A stretch of 43,982 bases of DNA from Propionibacteriaceae bacterium P6A17. GTDB taxonomy: Bacteria; Actinomycetota; Actinomycetes; Propionibacteriales; Propionibacteriaceae. This document shows positions 1-7,994 of this stretch, in pieces. Where the stretch lies: contig JHVD01000022.1 of NCBI GenBank assembly GCA_000619965.1, forward strand, positions 1-43,982, written 5' to 3'. A model generated the notes under the pieces. The model worked only from the letters and a program-made list of their open reading frames with translations. It was not told the origin of the DNA and searched no databases. A program made the translations under genes and the position numbers. Within the stretch, counting starts at the first letter, position 1, and every line of letters begins with the position of its first letter.

Positions 1-474
1 GGCTTCAAGGATCGGCTTGACCGCTCGCCACAGCGTCCTCCAGGCGCAGCCGAGCTGCCGGGCCATCCCCTGGACCGAGGCGTTCTCCCGCCGCATCTGC
101 CCGATCGCCCACGACGTCGCGCGACTGGTGAGCAGCGCCCTGGGTCGCGCCACATCGGGGTCTTGCTCCATGAACGAGTTCACCGGACACATCGGCTCGG
201 GACACAGCCAGCGTCGTTTCCGCCACCACAGCTTCACCGGCGCCGTGAAGCACGGCGCGTCGATCAGCTCGACCCTCTGCCGGCCATGCGCATGCGCGAT
301 CACGCCGCAGGCGGGGCAGCCCATCACTTCCGGCCGGACGGATTCGACCTCAACCCGAAGCCCCGCGTCGTCGCGCTGGACGCCGACCACGTGGAGCCCG
401 GGCAGGCCCAGCAGAAGGTCGCAGCGCTGACAGTAGCCGCCGCCGGCACGGCAGCAGGAAGTAGAATCGGGCAT
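1..474 (-). CDS. ISL3-family transposase, N-terminal part
   Basis: This is an open frame of 158 codons from ATG at 474 that leaves the window at base 1. Translated by eye, it has the N-terminal layout of ISL3 transposases: a zinc-ribbon with CPAC (C53, C56) and a second pair C91/C96 in WRKRRWLCPEPMC, followed by the helix-turn-helix region SVQGMARQLGCAWRTLWRAV. The DDE catalytic domain would lie outside the window. It would bind the element's terminal repeats and catalyse transposition. Whether the full gene is intact cannot be judged. An extra CxxC (C15/C18) occurs near the N-terminus. Confidence 0.82.
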   Translation of the reverse strand, partial: MPDSTSCCRAGGGYCQRCDLLLGLPGLHVVGVQRDDAGLRVEVESVRPEVMGCPACGVIAHAHGRQRVELIDAPCFTAPVKLWWRKRRWLCPEPMCPVNSFMEQDPDVARPRALLTSRATSWAIGQMRRENASVQGMARQLGCAWRTLWRAVKPILEA

Positions 475-598
475 CGTCGAGGTCCTTGAAGATCAGTTGG
501 TGTGGTAACCCCGATTCTTGAGGGCCTCGACGCCCATCACCCCGCCGACACGCCCGCCGTCGGATCCACGCTCACCCCACGCTCAGGTACGAAGAGCC
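1..598 (-). mobile_element. Left-truncated ISL3-family insertion sequence
   Basis: The element runs off the left edge. It contains the 5' half of an ISL3-type transposase reading leftwards and a non-coding end of about 120 bp. Read on the minus strand, its outer end begins GGCTCTTCGTACC at 598, the GG(C)TCTTC start usual for ISL3-family terminal repeats. These elements normally make 8-bp target duplications, which cannot be tested here because the other end is missing. The end lies 14 bp downstream of the stop of the neighbouring glycosyltransferase, so that gene appears undamaged. Confidence 0.75.
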
Positions 599-612
599 GC
601 GAAACGTGACGG

Positions 613-1467
613 TCACCGCCGAAAGAAGCGCTTGCGGATCCCCTTTGCCAGATTGACAATTCGAGCACCTAGAACAGAAGTTCGCATTCGCTCCAACGCC
701 TGGTACCTATTGGCCAAGTCATTACGAGCATCTGCGAGTTCGAAGATCCACTCGAAGAAAGCCTCGGCGTTGTCTAGATAGAGTCTCTGGTTGTTTCGAA
801 GGATGGCAGCGTGACTCGCCACCAATAGGGCGCGATCGCCTCCAACAGCAGCATTGACCGAGCCACCATTGAGAGGTCGCCTATAGTGAAAGTAGAGGCC
901 ATCCAATCTACGGACTGCGCGGCCAAGACCCACAATCTTCAGGATGAAGTCATGATCCTCTCGCCCCCTCATGGACTCATCGAACCCGCCAACTTCGCGC
1001 CAATCCCGGAGCCGGAAGAACGCTGTTGTGAAGATACAGTTTTGCATCAGCTCAGTCTTGACGCTGAAGTCAGGAAGTAGCCACGGCCCCGTGACCGCAC
1101 CAAAGAAATCCGCGCGGCAGTAGACGATGCCCAATTCAGGGTCTGCTTCGAGCGCCGCAACAGCTTCGGCCATGTACGGGGGTTCAATGAGGTCGTCTCC
1201 CAGCACAGTGAAGTACGTGCCACGCGCACTGGACAGCCCCGTATTGAGAGCACTCGAAACACCGCCGTTCGGTTTCCGAATCACGGAGATTCCAGAAGCC
1301 TCCACCTGCGACAACAGGGACTGTGTCTCCAAGTCGGTGGAGCCGTCATCAACGACTAGAATCTCGATGTTGTCATAGGTTTGGCGTTGAACAGACCGAA
1401 TGGACTCCCACAAGGCTTCGCCCATGTTGAAGCACGGAATGACCACCGTTACCAGAGCTTGTTGCAC
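613..1467 (-). CDS. Family 2 glycosyltransferase
   Basis: This 284-aa GT-A fold enzyme would transfer a sugar from a nucleotide donor to a lipid-linked polysaccharide intermediate on the cytoplasmic face. Visible GT2 signatures are VVIPCFN (8-14), VVDDGST (38-44), the metal-binding GDD (90-92) and the acceptor-side GREDHDF motif near residue 170. The start is GTG at 1467, chosen because AGGAAGG lies 7 nt upstream. It is the last gene of a three-gene minus-strand run, 29 nt after the GT4 gene. Its DNA is clearly poorer in GC than the rest of the window, suggesting recent acquisition. The sugar transferred cannot be read from sequence. Confidence 0.88.
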   Translation of the reverse strand: MQQALVTVVIPCFNMGEALWESIRSVQRQTYDNIEILVVDDGSTDLETQSLLSQVEASGISVIRKPNGGVSSALNTGLSSARGTYFTVLGDDLIEPPYMAEAVAALEADPELGIVYCRADFFGAVTGPWLLPDFSVKTELMQNCIFTTAFFRLRDWREVGGFDESMRGREDHDFILKIVGLGRAVRRLDGLYFHYRRPLNGGSVNAAVGGDRALLVASHAAILRNNQRLYLDNAEAFFEWIFELADARNDLANRYQALERMRTSVLGARIVNLAKGIRKRFFRR

Positions 1468-1496
1468 GAGAGATCCTTCCTGATCGGCTTCGAAAA

Positions 1497-2552
1497 TCAG
1501 ACACCCCGGACTACGACATCCTCAGCCGCGACGAGACCACGACTGGCGAGCGCCTCAACGACTCTGGCCCACATCTGTCGGTATGTAAAGGACTCATTCA
1601 TCCGCCGTGAAGCTTGCAGCCCCAATCGCTCTCGCAGTCCCGCATCTTCACGGGCAACGGTCAAGGCCTCTCGCAACGAGGTCGCGTCGCCCGGAGGGAC
1701 CAACAACGCTTCCTGTCCCGTGAAGTACTCACGCATCGGCGTGGTATCCGTGACGACGACAGTGGCCCCTGCACCCGCTGCATCCATGGCAACGGTCTGC
1801 CCAGTGGGGTACGCCAACTCCTTGGTGGGCACGACCACCACTTGCGCCGTTGCGAGGAGTCGACGATACTCCGAGTACGACACTCGGCCGCGAAAATCTA
1901 TCTGGGGCGGCGGCGGTGCTCCGCCCAGGGCCCCCGGTCCGGCAACGAGCTGGACGTGCAGATCCGTCCCTGACACAGCTTCGATAAGGGTTCCATAGTC
2001 ACGGCCCCTGTCCTGACCGATGGCGACAATGCCGCCGCTTCTTTCTGCGGCAGGGACGAAGGGAAACTGTTCTGGGGCAAACCCGAAGGGGACTGCGGCC
2101 ACTGCGCTCTCGCGGAATCCGGCGTCCACCAAGATATCGAGTTGATTCGAGCTCCAGGCGAAGGTCAGATCCACCCCCTGATAGTCGCGGGTCATTCGAC
2201 GGCGGTCGTCCCGAGGGAGTTGTCGCAGCACTTCCGCCAACCAGCATTCGAACATCACCAGCGGTTTCTGTCGCCAAGGCCTCACGTTGTGCCGTTTCAG
2301 CCACGCGGGCGTCCGAGCAAAGTTTTCGAGGAACGCAATGACGAGATCCGCAGAGGCGGCGAGCCACGTCGATCGCAAGGCCTTGTCGATAGGCAGTCCG
2401 AGCCTGTGTTCAAACACGTCCCGCAGCTTGACATGTGCTCTGGCTGTTGCGTCCGGGACATCGCACAATTCGAATCCAAACTCATTGAGCTTGTCGATAC
2501 CATAGGGGCCGTCTGCGGCTCTCCCCCCGGTCACCACCAACGACTTGATCAT
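1497..2552 (-). CDS. Group 1 (GT4-like) glycosyltransferase
   Basis: This 351-aa protein has a GT-B layout. The N-terminal half is divergent and the C-terminal half resembles GT4: GGIVAIGQDRGRDYGTLIEA opens the donor domain, and a stretch with AYPTGQTVAMDAAGAGATVVVTD occupies the donor-binding region. The usual E-x7-E is not clear there, so it is a divergent member. The ATG overlaps the stop of the upstream glycosyltransferase gene by 4 nt (ATGA), so translation is probably coupled. The base composition is somewhat AT-richer than the downstream locus. Donor and acceptor are unknown; a role in surface polysaccharide assembly is inferred from context. Confidence 0.82.
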   Translation of the reverse strand: MIKSLVVTGGRAADGPYGIDKLNEFGFELCDVPDATARAHVKLRDVFEHRLGLPIDKALRSTWLAASADLVIAFLENFARTPAWLKRHNVRPWRQKPLVMFECWLAEVLRQLPRDDRRRMTRDYQGVDLTFAWSSNQLDILVDAGFRESAVAAVPFGFAPEQFPFVPAAERSGGIVAIGQDRGRDYGTLIEAVSGTDLHVQLVAGPGALGGAPPPPQIDFRGRVSYSEYRRLLATAQVVVVPTKELAYPTGQTVAMDAAGAGATVVVTDTTPMREYFTGQEALLVPPGDATSLREALTVAREDAGLRERLGLQASRRMNESFTYRQMWARVVEALASRGLVAAEDVVVRGV

Positions 2553-3688
2553 CCCCGGCGCTCCTGCGGACGGGCGCCGAGCCTATCCGTGGCGGCGCCC
2601 TCCAGAGCGCCAAGCGCGACGGCCGACCATCGCTCCCACGTAAGCAGGTGCTCCGCGTGGGCCTTCGCGGCCCGGCCCATGGCTTCCCAACCGCGGATCG
2701 CTGTCGCTGTTGCTGTCGCCCCCGCCGAAACAATCGCATCCTCGTCTGTCCCGTCGAAGAGGATCCCCGACTGACCGTCGAGGACGATTGTTCCGACGCC
2801 TCCAGTGCGGGTGGCTACCGCGACAAGCCCGAAATTGGCAGCGTCGGTCAGCGTGATGCCGGAGGCGTTGCCTCGGGCTGGTTCCAGCAGGAGCTGGTGG
2901 CCGCCCAGCAGCTCGGCGAGCTGTAGTCGTGACACTCGGCCCACGGCGTCGACTGTGGCCGGGACAGGCCCGGGAGTGTCCCCGACAAGCGTCAGCTGGT
3001 GCCCCAAACCGCGGCGGAGTAGCTCTTCGTGGATTGCGAGGACCCGGTCGCCCCCCTTGCGATGCCAATGGCTGATCACCGACAAGACGCGCGGCACATC
3101 AGCGCGATCTCGCACCGGCAGCTCGTCAGGTGGAGCAATGCCCGGGCCGAAAGGCGCGACGATTACGCTCTCTGGTGGGACGCCATCATCGTGGATCAGG
3201 GCCTCTCGGGCCCAGCGGGTGGCGGCCAAGGTGGCTGACGCGCGGCGAACGGACAACCGCGACAACGTCTCGCCCTGAGCCCGAGACACCCAGAGGAGGT
3301 GCTGGAAGTCTGGGTACAGCTCCCGCGCTTTCGCGAAGGTCAGATCTGAGACCTGTACGACAGGCCAAGGCCCACCGAGGAACGCGATATCGCGCGAGGC
3401 GACGACTGCCAGAACCACATCCGGGCGAATCGCCTGCAGCCGCCGCTCCAGATCCCGGCCACGCTTTCGCGCCGTGGCCAACGCATGACCGGGCAGGTAT
3501 CCCTTTCCCCGGAATCCGTTGAGGAACCTCGTCGCTACACGATCCACCAGCGCATCCCTCACTGCCATGGTGGACACGGGCACCACGTCGCACCGCTGCT
3601 GCAGTGACTCGAACATCGGACGGATCACGCCCGACCACGAGGACGGATTCGAGATGTCCCACGGGGTGACGAACGCGACGCGCAACAT
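2549..3688 (-). CDS. Group 1 (GT4-like) glycosyltransferase
   Basis: This is a 379-aa GT-B enzyme. The N-terminus MLRVAFVTPWDISNPSSWSG is a typical GT4 first strand and loop. The C-terminal half has the donor-site stretch GNASGITLTDAANFGLVAVA followed by TGGVGTIV. The frame stays open far upstream, but ATG 3688 is preferred: it begins the fold, and TATCCT lies exactly 6 nt upstream, the spacing expected of a leaderless transcript. It is the first gene of the minus-strand glycosyltransferase run and is divergent from the NeuB-fusion gene across 84 bp. Specificity is unknown. Confidence 0.85.
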   Translation of the reverse strand: MLRVAFVTPWDISNPSSWSGVIRPMFESLQQRCDVVPVSTMAVRDALVDRVATRFLNGFRGKGYLPGHALATARKRGRDLERRLQAIRPDVVLAVVASRDIAFLGGPWPVVQVSDLTFAKARELYPDFQHLLWVSRAQGETLSRLSVRRASATLAATRWAREALIHDDGVPPESVIVAPFGPGIAPPDELPVRDRADVPRVLSVISHWHRKGGDRVLAIHEELLRRGLGHQLTLVGDTPGPVPATVDAVGRVSRLQLAELLGGHQLLLEPARGNASGITLTDAANFGLVAVATRTGGVGTIVLDGQSGILFDGTDEDAIVSAGATATATAIRGWEAMGRAAKAHAEHLLTWERWSAVALGALEGAATDRLGARPQERRG

Positions 3689-3694
3689 GGCCCG

Positions 3695-3700
3695 AGGATA
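3695..3700 (-). promoter_or_regulatory. Leaderless -10 box for the 2549-3688 glycosyltransferase
   Basis: TATCCT on the minus strand ends 6 nt before ATG 3688, so transcription would begin at or next to the start codon. No convincing -35 is visible and no Shine-Dalgarno sequence could fit. Confidence 0.5.
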
Positions 3701-3730
3701 CCAACAAACCCTGTTTCGGCTGAGACTTGG

Positions 3731-3736
3731 TAGATT
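3731..3736 (+). promoter_or_regulatory. -10 box for the NeuB-fusion operon
   Basis: TAGATT lies 36 nt before ATG 3773. The leader between them carries AGAGGGG (3762-3768) as ribosome-binding site. The -35 is not obvious. It would drive the long plus-strand glycosyltransferase operon. Confidence 0.4.
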
Positions 3737-3772
3737 GGCCCGTACGCGACGCGGGTAGTCAAGAGGGGTTCC

Positions 3773-6016
3773 ATGCACATCGAACGCAACGTCACCAGGC
3801 TCACTGTCGACAGCCGCGACGACATCGTCACCGCCATGCGCAAGATCGACGCCAACAAGTCCCGGATCGTGTTCGTCGTCGACGCGCACGGGCATCTCGT
3901 CGGTGCGCTGTCCGACGGTGACGTCCGGCGATGGCTCATCGCTTCGACCACCCCGGATCTCTCGACGCCGGTGGAGCAGGTCGCCAACCGCCAATGCCGC
4001 ACCGCGCCGTCCGACGCCACGCCCGCCGAACTCCGCGAGCTTCTCGCCGGGCCGATCACGCACGTGCCGGTCATCGACGCACAACGCCGCCTCCTCGGCA
4101 TCGCGACGAGCCGCGCGGACGCGTTCGTCATCGGGCGCCACCGCGTCTCGGCCGACGACCCGACGCTCGTCATCGCGGAGATCGGCAACAATCACCAGGG
4201 CAGCGTCGAGTTCGCCAAGGAGCTCGTCGACTTGGCCGTCGACGCCGGCGCGGACCTGGTGAAGTTCCAGCTTCGGGACTTGGATGCGCTCTACCGCCAG
4301 TCGGGGGCAGCCACCGCCGGTGAGGATCTCGGCGCCCAATACACCCTCAACCTGCTGTCCAAGTACTCGCTCTCAGCTGATCAGATGCGGGAGGTGTTCG
4401 ACCACTGCCGCACCCGCGACATGGACATCCTCTGCACACCTTGGGACGAGCCCAGCGTCAAGGTGCTGGCCGACTACGGCATCGCCGGCCTCAAGGTGGC
4501 GTCGGCGGACATGACGAACCACACGCTGCTGAAGTCGATGTTCGCTACCGGACTGCCGATGATCGTCTCCACGGGCATGAGCACGGAGGAGGAGATCCGA
4601 CAGTCGGCCGACCTGCTGCGCAGCTCCGGCTCACCGTTCGTGATGCTGCACTGCCAGTCCACCTATCCGGCACCGTTCAAGGACATCAATCTGCGCTACC
4701 TGCGTCGCTTGGCCGACATCTCCGGCGGTCCCGTCGGCTACTCCGGCCACGAGCGCGGCTTCCACATTCCCGTGGCCGCCGTCGCACTCGGCGCGCGCAT
4801 CATCGAAAAACACTTCACCACCGACCGCTCACTGGAGGGCAACGACCACAAGGTGTCGCTCCTGCCCGGCGAGTTCCGGCAGATGGTCGAGCACATCCGC
4901 GAGCTCGAGGCGGCGTTGGGCGACGGGGCTGCCCGCATCGTCTCCACCGGCGAATCGATGAACCGCGTCAACTTGGCGAAATCCCTCGTGGCCCGACGCC
5001 GCATCACGGCAGGCGAACGGATCGCCGCGGAGGACGTCGACGTGAAGTCGCCGGGCCGCGGCCTGCAGCCCAACCGCCTCGATGCGCTGGTCGGGCGCAC
5101 CGCCCAGCGCACGATCGAGGCGGGCGACTTCTTCTACCCCGGGGACCTCACCGATGCCGTCAGCAAGGGCCGCGCCTACCACTTCCGGCGCCCGTGGGGA
5201 CTGCCCGTCCGGCACCACGACTACGCGAAACTCATCGAGGGCACCAATCCGGACTTCATCGAGTTCCATCTCTCCTACAAGGACGTGGATCTGCGCCCGG
5301 AGGATTTCTTCTCCTCACGCTTGCCCTTCGGATTCACCGTCCACCTGCCCGATCTCTACGCCGGCGATTTCATCGTCAACCTCGCCAGCGAGGACGACAC
5401 CGTCTGGGAGCGCTCGATCCACGAGCTCCAGCGCGTCATCGACCTCACCCGCCACATGACCCGCTACTTCACCGTCGACGCCCCACCCGTGGTCATCGCC
5501 ACGATGGGTGGCTTCACGGCGCACGGGTTCATCGCCCCCACCGAGCGCCCCAGGATGTACGCGCGCATCGCGCAGGCACTCGAACGCGTCGACGAGCAGG
5601 ACGTGCGACTGACCGCCCAGACGCTGCCGCCGTACCCGTGGCTGATGGGTGGACAGCAGTACCACAACCTCTTCATGGGCTTGCAGGACACCGTCGATTT
5701 CTGCACCCAGTACGGCCGCAAACTCACCCTCGACATCTCACACTCGAAGCTGGCGGCAAACTTCCACAAGACGCCGTTCAGCACCTACGTCGAGCAGCTC
5801 GCCCCGTTGTCGGAGCACCTCCACATCGTCGACGCGGAGGGCGTCGACGGTGAGGGGCCGCAGATCGGGGAGGGCGAGGTGGACTGGCCGGTGCTCGCCG
5901 AACAACTCGACCGGCTCGCGCCGGGCGTGGGCTTCATCCCGGAGATCTGGATGGGCCACACCAACAACGGAGAGGGATTCTGGAAGGCGCTGGACCGGCT
6001 CGAGGAGTGGTTCTGA
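3773..6016 (+). CDS. CBS - NeuB-type sialic/legionaminic acid synthase - SAF - TIM-barrel fusion
   Basis: This 747-aa protein has four parts. Residues 1-120 are a CBS pair (SRIVFVVDAHGHLVGALSDGD). Residues 130-380 are a NeuB synthase domain with EIGNNHQGS (136-144), KFQ (164-166), STGM (266-269), LHCQSTYPAP (292-301) and EKHFTTDRSLEGNDHK. Residues 403-462 are an antifreeze-like SAF domain. Residues 475-747 resemble a xylose-isomerase-like sugar-phosphate TIM barrel. NeuB enzymes condense phosphoenolpyruvate with an N-acetylated hexosamine to give a nonulosonic acid. The NeuB-SAF core is well supported; the roles of both flanking parts are inferred. No CMP-sugar synthetase (NeuA type) occurs in the window. 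The gene opens the plus-strand operon, with AGAGGGG upstream of ATG 3773. Confidence 0.9.
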   Translation: MHIERNVTRLTVDSRDDIVTAMRKIDANKSRIVFVVDAHGHLVGALSDGDVRRWLIASTTPDLSTPVEQVANRQCRTAPSDATPAELRELLAGPITHVPVIDAQRRLLGIATSRADAFVIGRHRVSADDPTLVIAEIGNNHQGSVEFAKELVDLAVDAGADLVKFQLRDLDALYRQSGAATAGEDLGAQYTLNLLSKYSLSADQMREVFDHCRTRDMDILCTPWDEPSVKVLADYGIAGLKVASADMTNHTLLKSMFATGLPMIVSTGMSTEEEIRQSADLLRSSGSPFVMLHCQSTYPAPFKDINLRYLRRLADISGGPVGYSGHERGFHIPVAAVALGARIIEKHFTTDRSLEGNDHKVSLLPGEFRQMVEHIRELEAALGDGAARIVSTGESMNRVNLAKSLVARRRITAGERIAAEDVDVKSPGRGLQPNRLDALVGRTAQRTIEAGDFFYPGDLTDAVSKGRAYHFRRPWGLPVRHHDYAKLIEGTNPDFIEFHLSYKDVDLRPEDFFSSRLPFGFTVHLPDLYAGDFIVNLASEDDTVWERSIHELQRVIDLTRHMTRYFTVDAPPVVIATMGGFTAHGFIAPTERPRMYARIAQALERVDEQDVRLTAQTLPPYPWLMGGQQYHNLFMGLQDTVDFCTQYGRKLTLDISHSKLAANFHKTPFSTYVEQLAPLSEHLHIVDAEGVDGEGPQIGEGEVDWPVLAEQLDRLAPGVGFIPEIWMGHTNNGEGFWKALDRLEEWF

Positions 6017-6018
6017 GC

Positions 6019-6963
6019 ATGTCGATGCAGCGCGACTCTCCGCCCGCCGCTGGCGCGGAAACGCCCTTGGAGGCTTCCGCGGTGATCGTCGTTAGAAATG
6101 GCGAGAAGACCATCGTCCGACAGCTGCGTGCGCTTGCGGACCAACGACAAGCCCCACCCTTCGAGATCATTGTCGTCGACAATGCCTCTTCGGACGGGAC
6201 CGTCGCAGTCACCAAGCAGTGGGCGGCCGCTGGCCTTGGCGCGGCCACGGCGATCACCATTGTGGACGCCTCCAAACGCACCAGCATCCCCTACGCTCGA
6301 AATCTGGGCGCGATGGCCGCCCGCGGACGATTGCTCTTGTGGTGCGACGCGGACGACGCGGTGGACCCTCACTGGGTGCGCACCTTCGCAGCACGTGTCT
6401 TCGAGGGCGGGGCGAGCGGCTGCATGCGGGCATGGCGTCCGGACGGGACTCCCGCCCCAGATGTTTTCCCTGGCGGTCTGCAGCAGACGAACTACTTGCC
6501 CCACGGAAGCAATTGCAACATGGCGATCGTGCGCTCCGACTTTCTCCGGGTCGGCGGGTACGACGAGTCATTTCCCAGCTATGGGTGTGAAGACGTCGAT
6601 ATCAGTTGGCGCCTCCTGGAGGCTGGGCTGCCCATGGAGTATGTGCCCGAAGCCACGATCGACTTCACCGTCAGCACGCGCACACGGCAAGTGCGCAAGA
6701 CATTCCTGGCGGCGAAAGCACGCATAGCCGTCGCCCTGCGCCATCCTCAGTCCTTGGGCACAGAGACGCTGTCGGCAGGGGTGTTCATCGTCGAAGCCAT
6801 CCGACAGACTTGCCTGCTGCCGATGAGGTTGGCTCGCCCCGGACAGGTCCCACGATCCCGCTGGCTGCGCAACGCGGTCGCCACTTGGGGTCGCTTCGCG
6901 GGCTATTGGACCTACGCCGTCCGGCGGAAGCCAGAGCAGCGCATCGAGGTGACCGGGCGATGA
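6019..6963 (+). CDS. Family 2 glycosyltransferase
   Basis: This 314-aa GT-A enzyme has VVDNASSDGT (52-61), the metal site CDADD (109-113) and a GCEDVDISWRLLEAG acceptor motif near residue 195. A C-terminal extension of about 100 residues is rich in basic residues and may lie against the membrane. ATG 6019 is chosen, with GAGGAG 11 nt upstream; an in-frame GTG at 6007 and ATG at 6025 are alternatives. The start lies 2 nt after the NeuB-fusion stop, and the stop overlaps the next ATG, so it is mid-operon. The base composition is slightly lower in GC than downstream genes. Confidence 0.88.
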   Translation: MSMQRDSPPAAGAETPLEASAVIVVRNGEKTIVRQLRALADQRQAPPFEIIVVDNASSDGTVAVTKQWAAAGLGAATAITIVDASKRTSIPYARNLGAMAARGRLLLWCDADDAVDPHWVRTFAARVFEGGASGCMRAWRPDGTPAPDVFPGGLQQTNYLPHGSNCNMAIVRSDFLRVGGYDESFPSYGCEDVDISWRLLEAGLPMEYVPEATIDFTVSTRTRQVRKTFLAAKARIAVALRHPQSLGTETLSAGVFIVEAIRQTCLLPMRLARPGQVPRSRWLRNAVATWGRFAGYWTYAVRRKPEQRIEVTGR

Positions 6964-7994
6964 CCCCGACGGCGCTCTGGGTCTCGCCCGTCAGCAATCT
7001 CGCCGGCGTCGCTCGCCACATCCTCGACGCTGCCCGGGCCGGGATCCCTGGATGGGAGCTCCACGTGGCGGCCCCGCAGGGCCCCATCCTCGACGAGCTC
7101 GCGAAGCTCGGTGTCCCCTCGACGCCGCTCCCGTTGGAGCACGGCACGACGCGGGCGGCAAGTGCACTGCGCGGGATCATTGGGGCGCTTCGCCCGCGAG
7201 TGGTCCACTCGCACCTCGCCAAGGCAGACTTCCTCGTCGCCGCGGCCGCCGTCGGAATGCCCGCGAAGCTCATCTCGACGGAGCACGGCATCGCCGCCGA
7301 CCCTCGCCTCTACAACACCAACCCCGTCAAGGCTTGGCTGAAGCAGCAGGCCCACCGTCGTCGATGCCGACGATTCGACCAGCTGATCGCCGTCAGCCAT
7401 TCGACGGCCGAGCAGATCCAGCGCCACTGGCATCCGTCGACCCCGGTGACGGTGGTCCTCAACGGCGTCGACCGCCCCGAGTACATGCCGGCGCGGCAAC
7501 CGGGTAAGCGCTACCTGTCGCTGTCTCGCATCTCGCACGAGAAGAACATCTCCGCCATCGTCCGCGCGTTCGCGCTCCTCGACGACGAAGCGACCTTGAC
7601 CATCGCCGGCGACGGCCCCGATCACCCAGCCGTCGCCCGGCTCGTGGAGCAGCTCCAGCTCGGCGCTCGCGTGTCCTTCCCGGGTTTCCTCGACGCGCAG
7701 CGAGCACTCGCGGAGCACGACGTGCTCGTCCAGCTCTCGAAGTGGGAAAACGCCTCGTATGCGCTCCTGGACGCTGCCGTCAACGGACTGGGGGTCGTCG
7801 CGACGCCCGTGGGCGGCAACCCGGAGATCCTCCCGCCGCGGTGCCTCGTACTCGCGGAGGACACGCAGGCCGTGGCCAAGCGGATGCGCGAACAGGCCCA
7901 GCTGGCCGCCAGACCAGTCCTGCGCGCCGACTGGCCCACCGTCGCGGAGATGACCGACCGAATTGCCCGGGTCTACTCGGAGGTGTGCGCATGA
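6960..7994 (+). CDS. Group 1 (GT4-like) glycosyltransferase
   Basis: This is a 344-aa GT-B enzyme. The N-terminal half has the SNLAGVARHILDAARAGIPGW glycine loop and RPRVVHSHLAKADFL, a usual GT4 pattern. The donor half has GKRYLSLSRISHEKNISAIV, TIAGDGPD and SKWENASYALLDAAVNGLGV, where E-x7-type spacing precedes ATPVGGNPEIL. ATG 6960 overlaps the preceding TGA (ATGA), which fixes the start. It probably adds one residue of the repeat unit on undecaprenyl-phosphate at the inner membrane face. Its sugar specificity is not predictable. Confidence 0.88.
   Translation: MTPTALWVSPVSNLAGVARHILDAARAGIPGWELHVAAPQGPILDELAKLGVPSTPLPLEHGTTRAASALRGIIGALRPRVVHSHLAKADFLVAAAAVGMPAKLISTEHGIAADPRLYNTNPVKAWLKQQAHRRRCRRFDQLIAVSHSTAEQIQRHWHPSTPVTVVLNGVDRPEYMPARQPGKRYLSLSRISHEKNISAIVRAFALLDDEATLTIAGDGPDHPAVARLVEQLQLGARVSFPGFLDAQRALAEHDVLVQLSKWENASYALLDAAVNGLGVVATPVGGNPEILPPRCLVLAEDTQAVAKRMREQAQLAARPVLRADWPTVAEMTDRIARVYSEVCA

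Noticed and set aside
2549-4339. 596-codon minus-strand frame extending the glycosyltransferase upstream to 4339
   Set aside because: The extra 217 residues lie antisense to the NeuB-fusion gene and have no fold; ATG 3688 with TATCCT 6 nt upstream is the real start.
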